34,248 nucleotides of DNA. Origin: Oscillospiraceae bacterium. GTDB taxonomy: Bacteria; Bacillota; Clostridia; Oscillospirales; Ruminococcaceae. Below, one piece after another: positions 1 through 8,178 of this stretch; position 1 is the stretch's first letter; each line of letters begins with the position of its first letter. The notes under the pieces are model-generated. The model saw nothing but the letters and a program-made list of their open reading frames with translations. It made no database searches and was not told where the DNA came from. The position numbers and the translations under genes are program-made. The DNA lies in contig JAFLUI010000013.1 of assembly GCA_022508825.1 (NCBI GenBank), positions 1-34,248 of the forward strand, given 5' to 3'.

Positions 1-25
1 TCTATAATTGGGGGTAGATAAGGGT

Positions 26-157
26 CAAGGCTCAGCCTTGTAAATGATAATTTATCGCCCATCGCCTCCGGCACTTTTTTCCCCCAGCCGCATAAACTGA
101 ATTAACAGGTAATATCGGTTTGTGCGGCAGAGTGGCAAGGGGTCTGCGCTCCTTGCC
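26..157. repeat. cluster of palindromes in non-coding DNA at the window start
   Basis: The first ~240 bases hold no convincing gene. Three hairpins follow each other: a perfect 7-bp palindrome with a 1-nt centre at 26-40 (CAAGGCT/AGCCTTG), an 11-bp stem with one G-T wobble at 87-97 with 118-128, and a 7-bp stem at 134-140 with 151-157 (GGCAAGG/CCTTGCC). The last resembles one arm pair in the hairpin array near 21.58 kb. They may be remnants of an interspersed palindromic repeat or the 3' end of an upstream transcript; I cannot tell which. Confidence 0.5.
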
Positions 158-213
158 CGTAGGGGAGCTTTGCCATATGCATATATTGTTTATGCCTGTA
201 TGATCATAGATTT

Positions 214-243
214 GGTCAAATGTCAGATTTTTGGCATTTGACC
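214..243. promoter_or_regulatory. inverted repeat overlapping the rpe promoter (possible operator)
   Basis: GGTCAAATG (214-222) is mirrored by CATTTGACC (235-243). The right arm contains the -35 hexamer of the promoter at 238-267, so a dimeric repressor binding here would block RNA polymerase. The run ttgatttttt just after it also allows a reading as an intrinsic terminator of an upstream gene outside the window. Confidence 0.4.
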
Positions 244-267
244 TTGATTTTTTCTGAGAAATATAAT
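238..267 (+). promoter_or_regulatory. promoter of the rpe-rnf operon
   Basis: TTGACC (238-243), an 18-bp spacer and a perfect TATAAT (262-267). It lies about 80 bases before the rpe start and is the only good sigma-A-like site seen before the D-E-A genes, which follow with short gaps. Confidence 0.6.
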
Positions 268-348
268 ATAATGATAATGTATGATTATTTTTATGTGCTG
301 TAATCGGCAGGGGGACAAGTCCCTGTCTGTAATTGTAGGAGGGTCTTT

Positions 349-996
349 GTGAGAAATATTGCTTCTGCTTCCATACTCAGTGCGGATTTCTGCAATCTGG
401 GACGGGACATCAGAAACGCTGAGGATGCAGGCTGTGAATATATACATTTCGACGTTATGGACGGTATGTTCGTCCCCAATATAAGCTACGGACTGCCAGT
501 CCTTGAGTCGGTGTCAGGTATTGCAAAAGGCGTCCTGGACGTCCATCTTATGATACATGACCCTGTAAGATATATAAAGGACTTCGCTTCCTGCGGCGCG
601 GACATCATCACCTTTCACACAGAGGCAGGGTCGGACGTGCACAGGACTATCGAAGAAATACACTCCTGCGGCAAAAAAGCAGGACTTGCTGTAAAGCCGG
701 GGACCCCTGCAAAGGAGCTGTTCCCGTATATCAGAGAAGCGGATATGTTTCTGGTCATGACTGTGGAGCCGGGCTTCGGAGGACAGGGGTTCATTCCCGA
801 AATGCTGGACAAGATAAGGGAGCTTAGAAAAATACTGACAGAAAACGGTCTTGAGACCCCTATAGAGGTGGACGGAGGAATAAATGGGTCCACTGCAGAG
901 CAGGTCAAAAATGCGGGGGCAAATGTCCTTGTGGCAGGCTCTTATCTGTTCGGCGCCGATGATATGCGCGCGGCAGCGGAAAGTCTGATACGATAA
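349..996 (+). CDS. rpe: ribulose-phosphate 3-epimerase
   Basis: Interconverts D-ribulose 5-phosphate and D-xylulose 5-phosphate in the cytosolic pentose phosphate pathway. The 215-residue length is normal for this TIM-barrel family. Visible family motifs, in order, are SILSADF near residue 8, the metal-binding HFDVMDG near 35 and DVHLM near 65, the phosphate-loop MTVEPGFGGQGF near 137, EVDGGIN near 174 and VAGSYLFG near 195. The GTG start is chosen because a strong AGGAGGG (337-343) sits 5 bases before it. It is first in an operon: the next gene begins 12 bases after its stop with its own AGGAG site. Nothing in the protein links it to the Rnf-like genes that follow, so shared transcription may be incidental. 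Confidence 0.95.
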   Translation: MRNIASASILSADFCNLGRDIRNAEDAGCEYIHFDVMDGMFVPNISYGLPVLESVSGIAKGVLDVHLMIHDPVRYIKDFASCGADIITFHTEAGSDVHRTIEEIHSCGKKAGLAVKPGTPAKELFPYIREADMFLVMTVEPGFGGQGFIPEMLDKIRELRKILTENGLETPIEVDGGINGSTAEQVKNAGANVLVAGSYLFGADDMRAAAESLIR

Positions 997-1008
997 AAGG
1001 AGTTCGGA

Positions 1009-2055
1009 ATGTTGTCAACAAACAAAACGGAAATTTCTGTAATGACAGATATGCTTATAGTTCTGTTCGTACTGGCGGCGGTATCGGTCTATTATTACGG
1101 GATGCGGGGTGCAATTGTGATAGTTCTTTCAGTTGTGACCTGCTGTCTCACCGATGTTATCTGCCTTCATATGCGGACAAATAAAAGGAAGTCCTCTGAA
1201 AAGGATCTGTCCGCTCTGGTGACGGGTCTTACGCTGGGACTTATGATGTCGGCGTCTGCGCCTTATTTTGCGGTGGTCTCTGCGTCTGTGTTTGCCATAG
1301 TTATTGCAAAGCACGCTTTCGGAGGTCACGGCTGTGAGATATTCAGCGCGGCTGCGGCAGGGTTCCTTTTTACGGCGCTGTGCTTTCCGGACAGTATGCT
1401 GCATTATCCAAGCCCCTTTTCAAAGCTGCCGATCTCACCTATGGTATCGGAAAGCCTGCTCTCCCAGTCCATGACAAGGACGTTCCTGCTGACGGAGACC
1501 TCCTCTGTTTCGGTAATGGATATACTTATCGGAAAATTCAGCGGTCCTATGGGGACAGGATTTGTGCTGCTGCTTGTGGTCGCCGCTGCTTTCCTGATGC
1601 TCAGACAGTCCATATCGGCCATAGCTTTCTTTGCGGAGCTTCTGTCGGCTGGGCTCATAGCTCTGATACACTATAAATTTGACTTTATGGCGCTGCTTTA
1701 TTTCTTTTCGGGAGGGATGTTCCTGTTCGGGATCATATTCCTTTCCTGCGACTACATCACCATGCCCAAGACAAAAAGCTCCAGACTTGTTTACGGGATA
1801 ACGGCAGGTGTCCTTACGGCGCTTTTCCAGTTTTATGCAAGTGCGGAAAATGCGGTGGTCTATGCGGTCATACTTGCCGCTCCTGTGGGGATAGAGCTTA
1901 ACAGACGGTCACTTTCCTTTGCGTGGATGCTCAGTAAAAAGGGCGGCATATTTTCAAGGTTCAGCAAGCCCATAAAGCACGTAGCGGAAACTATTGACCT
2001 GCTTAACGATAATAACGAAGGGGAGAGTGAGCGCGGCAATGAACAGCGAAAATGA
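1009..2055 (+). CDS. RnfD/NqrB-like membrane protein, divergent
   Basis: Integral membrane protein of the NQR2/RnfD/RnfE family, 348 residues, with about nine hydrophobic helices and a basic C-terminal tail. In true RnfD, FMN is bound covalently to Thr in an (S/D)GAT motif on the loop before the GSLGETS helix. Here the loop reads TETSSVSVMDIL and the helix FSGPMGTGFVLLL (about residues 164-188), so the scaffold can be followed but neither the SGAT nor the GETS motif is visible. It overlaps the following E-like gene by 17 bases, implying translational coupling. In canonical operons rnfG lies between D and E; it is missing here. The family call rests on hydropathy, gene order and this partial motif match. 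A redox role is doubtful. Confidence 0.7.
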   Translation: MLSTNKTEISVMTDMLIVLFVLAAVSVYYYGMRGAIVIVLSVVTCCLTDVICLHMRTNKRKSSEKDLSALVTGLTLGLMMSASAPYFAVVSASVFAIVIAKHAFGGHGCEIFSAAAAGFLFTALCFPDSMLHYPSPFSKLPISPMVSESLLSQSMTRTFLLTETSSVSVMDILIGKFSGPMGTGFVLLLVVAAAFLMLRQSISAIAFFAELLSAGLIALIHYKFDFMALLYFFSGGMFLFGIIFLSCDYITMPKTKSSRLVYGITAGVLTALFQFYASAENAVVYAVILAAPVGIELNRRSLSFAWMLSKKGGIFSRFSKPIKHVAETIDLLNDNNEGESERGNEQRK

Positions 2056-2692
2056 GATAACATTTAAAAATATAGTATTCAACGGTCTGCTGAAGAAGAA
2101 TCCCATTTTAGTCAGCGGAATGGTAATAGCCCCTGTGGTAGTAATAGGAAACAGCTTTATGAATGCGCTGGCTCTGGCGGCTGCGTTTTCTGTGATAACC
2201 TTCTTCACGCTGATTGTGTCCTCATTTGTGCCGAAAAATATAGTCTATACCATAAGGATAATAATGTATACCTTTATCGGGTCACTGGTATATGTGCCTT
2301 CGGCGATATTGCTCAGCTATCTTATTCCTGACGGGATAAACGCAATGGGTATATTTTTTCCCCTGCTTATTGCAAACGGAATGATAATTTCCCGTTCGGA
2401 GACCATATTCTTTCAGGAATCCAAGGGACATATGCTCCTTGACATGATATTCTGCATTTTGGGATACGATGCGGCTGTGCTCCTTTATGGTCTGATAAGG
2501 GAGATCATCGGAAGCGGCACCGTCTGCGGAAGGATAATCGGTATGCCTGTGGTATTTTCGGGCTTTGCGACTCCCTTCGGCGGATTTATCCTCTTAGGGC
2601 TCATGGCGGCTCTGCTCAGAGTAGTCCTCCTGACCATCAAAAGAGTTGGCAAGGCTGAGGCGGGGAGCCCCCGCGGGCATACCGCTGTATAG
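2039..2692 (+). CDS. RnfE-like membrane protein lacking the Fe-S cysteines
   Basis: About 217 residues and six membrane helices, of the RnfA/RnfE/NqrD/NqrE family. The ATG at 2039 is preferred over an upstream in-frame start: a GGGGAG lies about 13 bases before it and the protein then begins with the family-like lead-in NGLLKKNP. Canonical RnfE has one Cys in an LGxCP motif in helix 1 and one in a (V/I)NCxxLGRAE motif in the second half; together with two from RnfA they hold a [2Fe-2S] cluster in the membrane. Here these read MVIAPVV and IANGMIISRSE, so both ligands are absent. The rest of the second motif (R-S-E) is kept, which makes the homology clear. It is probably translated together with the D-like gene. 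Confidence 0.75.
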   Translation: MNSENEITFKNIVFNGLLKKNPILVSGMVIAPVVVIGNSFMNALALAAAFSVITFFTLIVSSFVPKNIVYTIRIIMYTFIGSLVYVPSAILLSYLIPDGINAMGIFFPLLIANGMIISRSETIFFQESKGHMLLDMIFCILGYDAAVLLYGLIREIIGSGTVCGRIIGMPVVFSGFATPFGGFILLGLMAALLRVVLLTIKRVGKAEAGSPRGHTAV

Positions 2693-2751
2693 TTTTGAAA
2701 TAACTCCGGAATTTGCGGATCGGTAACATCAGAAAGTAAAAGGTTGATTTT

Positions 2752-3345
2752 ATGGAATTTATAAAAAATATAATGCTGACGGCATTTACCGCAGTGATAG
2801 TTGAAAATACGGTATTCTGCCGGGCGCTGGGGACAAGCACTCTGCTGGTTGCCGCGCGGAAACGGAAAAATCTTGTGGGCTTCGGTATATGCGTTACCTA
2901 CATGACCGCTCTGACAAGCATACTGACCTATCTGGCAGACAGGATATTCAGCTTCAGCGAAAACAGTTATATTTACGTACCCCTTGTTTATACGCTGATA
3001 CTTGGCTTTGTATACGTTGTGACGCTGCTTTGTATGTGGAAATTTGCTCCGAAGCTGTTTATGGCGATGCGGAAATATATCCATGTTTCGGCGTTCAACT
3101 GCGCAGTGCTGGGCTCCATGTTCCTTATCTCCAAATACTGCACTACCTTCGGAGATTATTTCCTCCACGGGACGGGCATAGGCTTGGGATTTGTCCTGGC
3201 GATATATATTACTGCTATTATTTACGACAGACTGTATTCCGAGAAGGTCCCCTATGCATTTCGGGGGTATCCTCTGCTTATGATATATATGGGGATACTG
3301 GGCATGGCTTTCTGGGGGCTTTCGGGTCACGCACTCAATTATTGA
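2752..3345 (+). CDS. RnfA-like membrane protein lacking one Fe-S cysteine
   Basis: 197 residues, six predicted membrane helices, the usual RnfA size. Canonical RnfA begins with an N-x-V-L...LGxCP motif and has FNCAVLG at mid-protein; the two Cys are ligands of the membrane [2Fe-2S] cluster. Here the second motif is intact (FNCAVLG, about residues 119-125) but the first reads ENTVFCRALGTST, so the LGxCP cysteine is gone. A Cys four residues earlier might or might not replace it. The gene lies 59 bases after the E-like gene with its own AAAAGG site. No RnfB, C or G follows; the next gene is a membrane-anchored DUF4015 protein 18 bases on. Confidence 0.82.
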   Translation: MEFIKNIMLTAFTAVIVENTVFCRALGTSTLLVAARKRKNLVGFGICVTYMTALTSILTYLADRIFSFSENSYIYVPLVYTLILGFVYVVTLLCMWKFAPKLFMAMRKYIHVSAFNCAVLGSMFLISKYCTTFGDYFLHGTGIGLGFVLAIYITAIIYDRLYSEKVPYAFRGYPLLMIYMGILGMAFWGLSGHALNY

Positions 3346-3363
3346 TGAAAGGACTGAAAAAAT

Positions 3364-4590
3364 ATGACAAACCGCGTCGGCAGAAAAATTTACCGGACTA
3401 ACGCAGGCAACCGAAAAAGAAAGGTTCAGAAATTTTTTAAGACACTGCTGGCTGTCATTATAATTGGGTTGCTGGTTTTCGTAGGATACAGCGTGGCAAG
3501 ACCTATATATGAATATATTACCGACAGGGATACCTCTGTGGCTGAGGATCCCAAGCCCTGGACTCCGCCTGCTGCTGAAGCAAAAAATGACGACGCAGAA
3601 GGAGACAGTCTTATCTCCGACGACGGTGAGGACGCGGATACGGACGGCAGCACAGACCCTTCGGAAAAAGAAGTGAGATTTTCAGCATATACCCTCCCTG
3701 TTTCGGCTCTTAAGAATACCGACACCTTAACGGCGGCTCTGAACTCTGCAAAGGAAAGCGGATACACCGCCGTGATAGCTACGCTCAAGGACAAGGGCGG
3801 AAAGATATATTACCAGACAGATTCGGAAATGGCACAGAGTGATGAAGCTGCAATAGTTGGCGAAATGTACGCTGTGCAGATATGCGACATAATAAAAGCC
3901 GCAGGCTTTATCCCCATCGCAAAGATAAATCTTCTGGAGGACAATAACCGATACGGTGAAAACAGGGACGGCTCCTATCACTTTGCAGGCGAGACCTCCA
4001 CATGGCTGGACAACAATGTTGCAAGCGGCGGAAAGCCCTGGCTTTCTCCCTTTGATACCAATACCCAGAGCTATGCGGCATATCTTGCCAATGAGATATC
4101 CTCCTCGGGGTATGAATATATTATCTTTGACGGTGTGGCTTTCCCGCCTTTCAGAAATTCCGATCTTAACATTATCGGAGACATCGTCAAGTCTGCGGAC
4201 AGATATAAGGCTCTTGTAAATATTTCCAATATTGCAACGGGCGCAGCTGAGCAGAACGGAGCTTCCGCCATAACCATGCTTCCCGCTGCAGGGATACTTG
4301 ACGGCACCGCAGAGGCGTTCAAGCCCGCTGAGCTGACCGCAAAGACCATTGCAATATCCTATATGCCGTCCGAGCTTGCAAAAACAGCGGTGATAGGCAG
4401 TGAGGAGGTAGCTCTTTCGGAGCTTTCTGCCTATGACAGAGCGTATACAGTCTTCTATGAGATAAAACGTCTTGCAGAGGGCGTGACCATAGTTCCCGTT
4501 GTAAGACAGGCTGACTATTCACAGGCGGACTTCAGCGACACGATATCTGCCTTTATGAGTCTTGGATTTGATTCTTATATTATTATGTGA
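3364..4590 (+). CDS. membrane-anchored DUF4015 glycoside hydrolase-like protein
   Basis: 408 residues: a very basic cytoplasmic N-terminus, one membrane segment (about 24-46), an acidic low-complexity linker (about 55-100), then a barrel-like domain to the end. That domain carries signs of the putative glycosidase family DUF4015: YTAVIATLKDKGGKIYY near 140, matching the family's 'NAVVIDVKD..G.I.Y' strand, and YEYIIFDGVAFP near 255, matching 'D.IQFDY(V/I)RFP' with its conserved Asp. Topology puts the domain outside the cell. The substrate is not established for the family; a cell-wall or surface glycan is inferred from the location and from the penicillin-binding protein gene that follows. Start at ATG 3364 with GAAAGGA upstream. 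Confidence 0.68.
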   Translation: MTNRVGRKIYRTNAGNRKRKVQKFFKTLLAVIIIGLLVFVGYSVARPIYEYITDRDTSVAEDPKPWTPPAAEAKNDDAEGDSLISDDGEDADTDGSTDPSEKEVRFSAYTLPVSALKNTDTLTAALNSAKESGYTAVIATLKDKGGKIYYQTDSEMAQSDEAAIVGEMYAVQICDIIKAAGFIPIAKINLLEDNNRYGENRDGSYHFAGETSTWLDNNVASGGKPWLSPFDTNTQSYAAYLANEISSSGYEYIIFDGVAFPPFRNSDLNIIGDIVKSADRYKALVNISNIATGAAEQNGASAITMLPAAGILDGTAEAFKPAELTAKTIAISYMPSELAKTAVIGSEEVALSELSAYDRAYTVFYEIKRLAEGVTIVPVVRQADYSQADFSDTISAFMSLGFDSYIIM

Positions 4591-4638
4591 CTGCTATAGT
4601 CCATAGTCTGATTATATCGAAAGGAGACTTCTGAAAAT

Positions 4639-6933
4639 ATGTATGATAATATAGGGAAGAAAAAGGCATCTCCTGAAATAATAAGCCCTGAAACTGCGGT
4701 TCCCGAAAAAACAAGTTCTAAAAAGGCAGCCCCTAAAAATGGCAGTTCTAAAAAGGCAAATAAGAAAAAGAGGAAGGTAAATCCAATAAAAAGGACCCTC
4801 ATTGTTATCGGTACTACGATTCTTTCTCTTATTCTTATCGTAATAATCACAGGCTCCATTATAGCTGCGGCTCTTACAGTGTATGTACTGCAGTTTGTGG
4901 ATCAGGAAGCCATTGATATCACTCTTTCCGATCTTGACCTTGACTACACCACCTTCATATACGCATATGACGAAAATGATGCGCTGGTGGAGCTGGCAAG
5001 CATAAGCAGGAATGCAGACAGAATCCCTGTATCCATCGACAGGATACCTCAGCACGTCCAGGATGCCTTTGTATACACCGAGGACGAGCGTTTCTACGAG
5101 CACGCAGGAGTTGACTGGAAGCGTACCTTCACCGCCTTCCTTAACGAGTTCCTTGACTTTTTCGGAGGACGTCAGGGCGGTTCTACCATCACCCAGCAGC
5201 TTGTAAAGAACGTCACGGGAGACGATGAGGCACAGTGGGACAGAAAGATGCGTGAGATCTTCCGCTCCGCAGCTCTGGAAAAGTATCAGACCAAGCCTAC
5301 TATCCTTGAAGCGTACCTTAACTATATCGGATTCGGAGGCAGTACGGCGGGGATACAGGCGGCGTCCCTGAAATATTTCGGCAAGGATGTCTCCGAGCTT
5401 ACCATTGCAGAGGGAGCCTGTCTGGCGGCGATCCCAAAGAACCCCGAAAACTTCAACCCCTTCGCAAGAGGACATAAGGATGATGACGGAGAGTTCAAGA
5501 CAGGAAAAGAGCTTAATCTGAACAGACAGAAGACCGTTCTCTGGCAGATGTACAAAAACGCCTGCATATCGAAAAGACAGTATGAGGACGCTTTGAAGGA
5601 GAAGATCGTTTTTGTGGATCCCAATGCCAAAAATGATGACGGGGAAAGCCAGAGCGACATTCAGGACTGGTTCGTTGATATGGTGATTTATGACGTTATC
5701 TCTGATTTTCAGGATCTTTACGGCATAGATCAGGACGAAGCCAGCAACAAGCTCTATAACGGCGGATACAAGGTGTACACCACTGTTGACATAAATATGC
5801 AGAAGGCTATTGAGGCAAAGTACAAGGACTATACCACATTTTCCGAGACAGTTCTTGCAGACCCTCCCCAGTCCGCATTCATCGTTATGGACTACAATGG
5901 CAATATCAAGGCTGTTGTGGGCGCTATCGGTGAAAAGCAGGGTTCCAATATATGGAACAACGCTACCCGTTCAAAGCGTTCCCCCGGCTCCTGCATAAAG
6001 CCCATCACATCCTACGGATACGGCATGGAGTACGACTATTATACATGGTCGACCATCTTTACCAATAAGCCTCTGGACACAGAGATCATAGACGAGGAGA
6101 CGGGACTTCCCCGTAAGTGGCCATACAACTACAACTCCAGAAGCTGGGACTACGGCGGATACTTCACCTTCCAGGCTCTGCAGCGTTCGCTTAATACTGT
6201 CCCTGCCCAGCTTATTGAGCGGGAGACCCCGCAGGCGGTGTTTGAGTTCCTGCAGAACCGTTTCCAGATAACCACTCTTACTGCTGCCGATGCGGACATC
6301 GCTCCTCTTTCGGTAGGCGCCCTTACAGAGGGTCTTACCCTGAGAGAGCTGGTAGCGGCGTATCAGCCCTTCGGAAACGGAGGAAAATATTACACTCCTA
6401 CGTCCTACACTCAGGTACTGGACGCAAAGGACAAGGTAGTACTGCAGCACAAGTACACTCCTATCCAGTCTATAAGCAAGGAGACAGCTTATGTTATGAA
6501 CAAGCTTATGCGGACCGTTATTGAAGGTCCTAACGGTACAGGACGTGCGGCAAAGCTTGTAAATACACCCCTTATCGGAAAAACAGGTACGTCCCAGGAC
6601 TGGCATGACCTTGCCTTTGTGGGATGTACGCCCGACTATGTAAGCGGAGTGTGGTACGGATACTCCATACCAAAGGAGATCCCCACAGGAACATACTACA
6701 GCTCCTCGCAGCTCTGGAAGAATATCTTCGGAGATATCGCAGAAGCAGAGGAGGGCAAGGAGTTCCCTGAGTGTCCCGAGGTACAGGAGCTTTACTACTG
6801 CACAACTACAGGACTTCTTGCAAGCGGTACCTGTCCTACGGGTGCAACAGGATACTACAAGAGCACAAATATTCCTGATATTTGTGCCGGACATCACACA
6901 CAGCCAAATACCGAGGAAACAGCTAATGAATAA
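4639..6933 (+). CDS. class A penicillin-binding protein (transglycosylase/transpeptidase)
   Basis: Bifunctional peptidoglycan synthase: it polymerises lipid II into glycan strands and cross-links their peptides, acting outside the membrane. 764 residues. A Lys/Pro-rich cytoplasmic tail (1-52) precedes one membrane anchor (about 54-84). The GT51 domain shows EDERFYEHAGVD near 148 (catalytic Glu), GGSTITQQLVKN near 181 and the ILEAYLN motif near 225. The transpeptidase domain shows the active-site S-C-I-K tetrad near 451, SLN near 517 and KTGTS near 648. All catalytic motifs are intact, so it should be active. The C-terminus has a Cys-containing tail rather than a long extension. It follows the DUF4015 gene after a 48-base gap with a good AAAGGAGA site, so the two may be co-transcribed. 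Confidence 0.95.
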   Translation: MYDNIGKKKASPEIISPETAVPEKTSSKKAAPKNGSSKKANKKKRKVNPIKRTLIVIGTTILSLILIVIITGSIIAAALTVYVLQFVDQEAIDITLSDLDLDYTTFIYAYDENDALVELASISRNADRIPVSIDRIPQHVQDAFVYTEDERFYEHAGVDWKRTFTAFLNEFLDFFGGRQGGSTITQQLVKNVTGDDEAQWDRKMREIFRSAALEKYQTKPTILEAYLNYIGFGGSTAGIQAASLKYFGKDVSELTIAEGACLAAIPKNPENFNPFARGHKDDDGEFKTGKELNLNRQKTVLWQMYKNACISKRQYEDALKEKIVFVDPNAKNDDGESQSDIQDWFVDMVIYDVISDFQDLYGIDQDEASNKLYNGGYKVYTTVDINMQKAIEAKYKDYTTFSETVLADPPQSAFIVMDYNGNIKAVVGAIGEKQGSNIWNNATRSKRSPGSCIKPITSYGYGMEYDYYTWSTIFTNKPLDTEIIDEETGLPRKWPYNYNSRSWDYGGYFTFQALQRSLNTVPAQLIERETPQAVFEFLQNRFQITTLTAADADIAPLSVGALTEGLTLRELVAAYQPFGNGGKYYTPTSYTQVLDAKDKVVLQHKYTPIQSISKETAYVMNKLMRTVIEGPNGTGRAAKLVNTPLIGKTGTSQDWHDLAFVGCTPDYVSGVWYGYSIPKEIPTGTYYSSSQLWKNIFGDIAEAEEGKEFPECPEVQELYYCTTTGLLASGTCPTGATGYYKSTNIPDICAGHHTQPNTEETANE

Positions 6934-6936
6934 ACC

Positions 6937-6971
6937 AAAGCCGTGGAAAGGCTGCGCCTTTCTGCGGCTTT
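6937..6971 (+). terminator. hairpin after the penicillin-binding protein gene
   Basis: AAAGCCG (6937-6943) pairs with CGGCTTT (6965-6971), and inside it GGAAAGG faces CCTTTC across a short loop. It starts 3 bases after the stop. The U-run afterwards is short (TTTACT), so termination may be partial. Confidence 0.45.
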
Positions 6972-6994
6972 ACTAAAATGCAAAGGATATTGAT

Positions 6995-8110
6995 ATGGAT
7001 ACGATAAGAATAGCCTGCCCGTGTCATTTCGGGCTTGAAAGCGTGCTTAAGTTTGAGGCTTCAAAAATAGGGGGACAGGATATTTCCGTTACTGACGGGC
7101 GGGTGTCCTTTTCAGGGGACATCTCTGTGCTGGTGAGGGCAAATCTGTGGCTCTCCACGGCGGAGAGAGTGCTTGTGCAGCTTGCGGAATTTGACGCTGT
7201 CACCTTTGAGGAGCTTTTTCAGGGGGTGAAAGCCATCCCTCTGGAGGACTATATCGGGGAAAAGGACAGCTTTCCGGTGAAAGGATATTCCTTGAACTCG
7301 GAGCTGCACAGCGTTCCGGACTGCCAGTCCATCATAAAAAAAGCCGCTGTGGAGCGTCTTAAAAGCAGGTACGGCATAAGCTATTTTGAGGAGACGGGGG
7401 ACACATATCTCATAAGGTTCAGCATACTTAAAAATCATGTGACGGTATATCTGGACAGCTCGGGAGCAGGTCTGCACAAAAGAGGGTACCGACGGAATTC
7501 CAATGCGGCTCCCATAAAGGAGACTCTTGCGGCGGGCATGGTGGACTTTGCAAGAGTCCGCAGCGACAGCACGGTCTGCGACCCCTTCTGCGGAAGCGGC
7601 ACCATACTTATCGAGGCGGCATACAAGGCTCTGAACATCGCTCCCGGTCTGAAAAGGAGTTTTTCTTCCGAAAAATGGGGATGGGTGCCATCCTCGGTCT
7701 GGACGGAGGAGCGTCAGAACGCTATGGACTCCATAAAAAAGGGAACGGACTTCATGGCATACGGATACGATATCGACCCGGAGTGCGTGGCTCTGGCACA
7801 GGAAAACTGCCGCAAGGCGGGGATACACAAGCGGATACAGATAAAGCAGGCGGACATCCGGGACTACAAAAATGAGTCCGGGACTATAACGATCTGCAAT
7901 CCCCCCTATGGCGAGCGTCTGCTGGAGCTGAAAGAGGCGGAGAAGCTTTACGAGATCATGGGACAGCGGTTTAATGCGGATAAGGAGAGTCCCTGCCTTG
8001 TCATTTCTCCCCATGAGGAGTTTGAAAAGATATTCGGCAAGCCTGCTGACAAGCGGAGGAAGCTTTACAACGGGATGCTGAAATGTCAGCTTTATATGTA
8101 TTTCAGGTGA
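6995..8110 (+). CDS. THUMP-domain class I SAM-dependent RNA methyltransferase (RlmL/YpsC type)
   Basis: 371 residues. The N-terminal part (about 1-160) looks like the ferredoxin-like plus THUMP RNA-binding module. The Rossmann-type methylase domain shows the SAM-binding CDPFCGSGTILIEAA near 196 and the catalytic NPPYGERL near 301. NPPY marks amino-group (N2-guanine type) methylation, and this architecture is that of the 23S rRNA guanine-N2 methylase half of RlmL and of Firmicute YpsC. The exact target base cannot be read from the sequence. It starts at ATG 6995 with AAAGGA upstream, 61 bases after the penicillin-binding protein gene and across a weak hairpin. Confidence 0.88.
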   Translation: MDTIRIACPCHFGLESVLKFEASKIGGQDISVTDGRVSFSGDISVLVRANLWLSTAERVLVQLAEFDAVTFEELFQGVKAIPLEDYIGEKDSFPVKGYSLNSELHSVPDCQSIIKKAAVERLKSRYGISYFEETGDTYLIRFSILKNHVTVYLDSSGAGLHKRGYRRNSNAAPIKETLAAGMVDFARVRSDSTVCDPFCGSGTILIEAAYKALNIAPGLKRSFSSEKWGWVPSSVWTEERQNAMDSIKKGTDFMAYGYDIDPECVALAQENCRKAGIHKRIQIKQADIRDYKNESGTITICNPPYGERLLELKEAEKLYEIMGQRFNADKESPCLVISPHEEFEKIFGKPADKRRKLYNGMLKCQLYMYFR

Positions 8111-8143
8111 TGCATACTAATTTGTAAATTTTTTTAATACATC

Positions 8144-8172
8144 TTGCATTCTGCAAAAAAGTATGCTATACT
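8144..8172 (+). promoter_or_regulatory. promoter of the hydrogenase maturation operon
   Basis: TTGCAT (8144-8149), exactly 17 bp, then TATACT (8167-8172) preceded by TGC, an extended -10. Transcription would begin near 8179, giving a leader of about 250 nt before the first full gene. Confidence 0.7.
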
Positions 8173-8178
8173 GATAAT

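Noticed and set aside
2485..3330. 281-codon minus-strand frame
   Set aside because: Antisense to the RnfE/RnfA-like genes; His/Gln/Tyr-rich sequence typical of shadow frames.
5971..6897. 308-codon minus-strand frame
   Set aside because: Antisense to the transpeptidase domain of the penicillin-binding protein, which has every catalytic motif; no start signals and an implausible protein.
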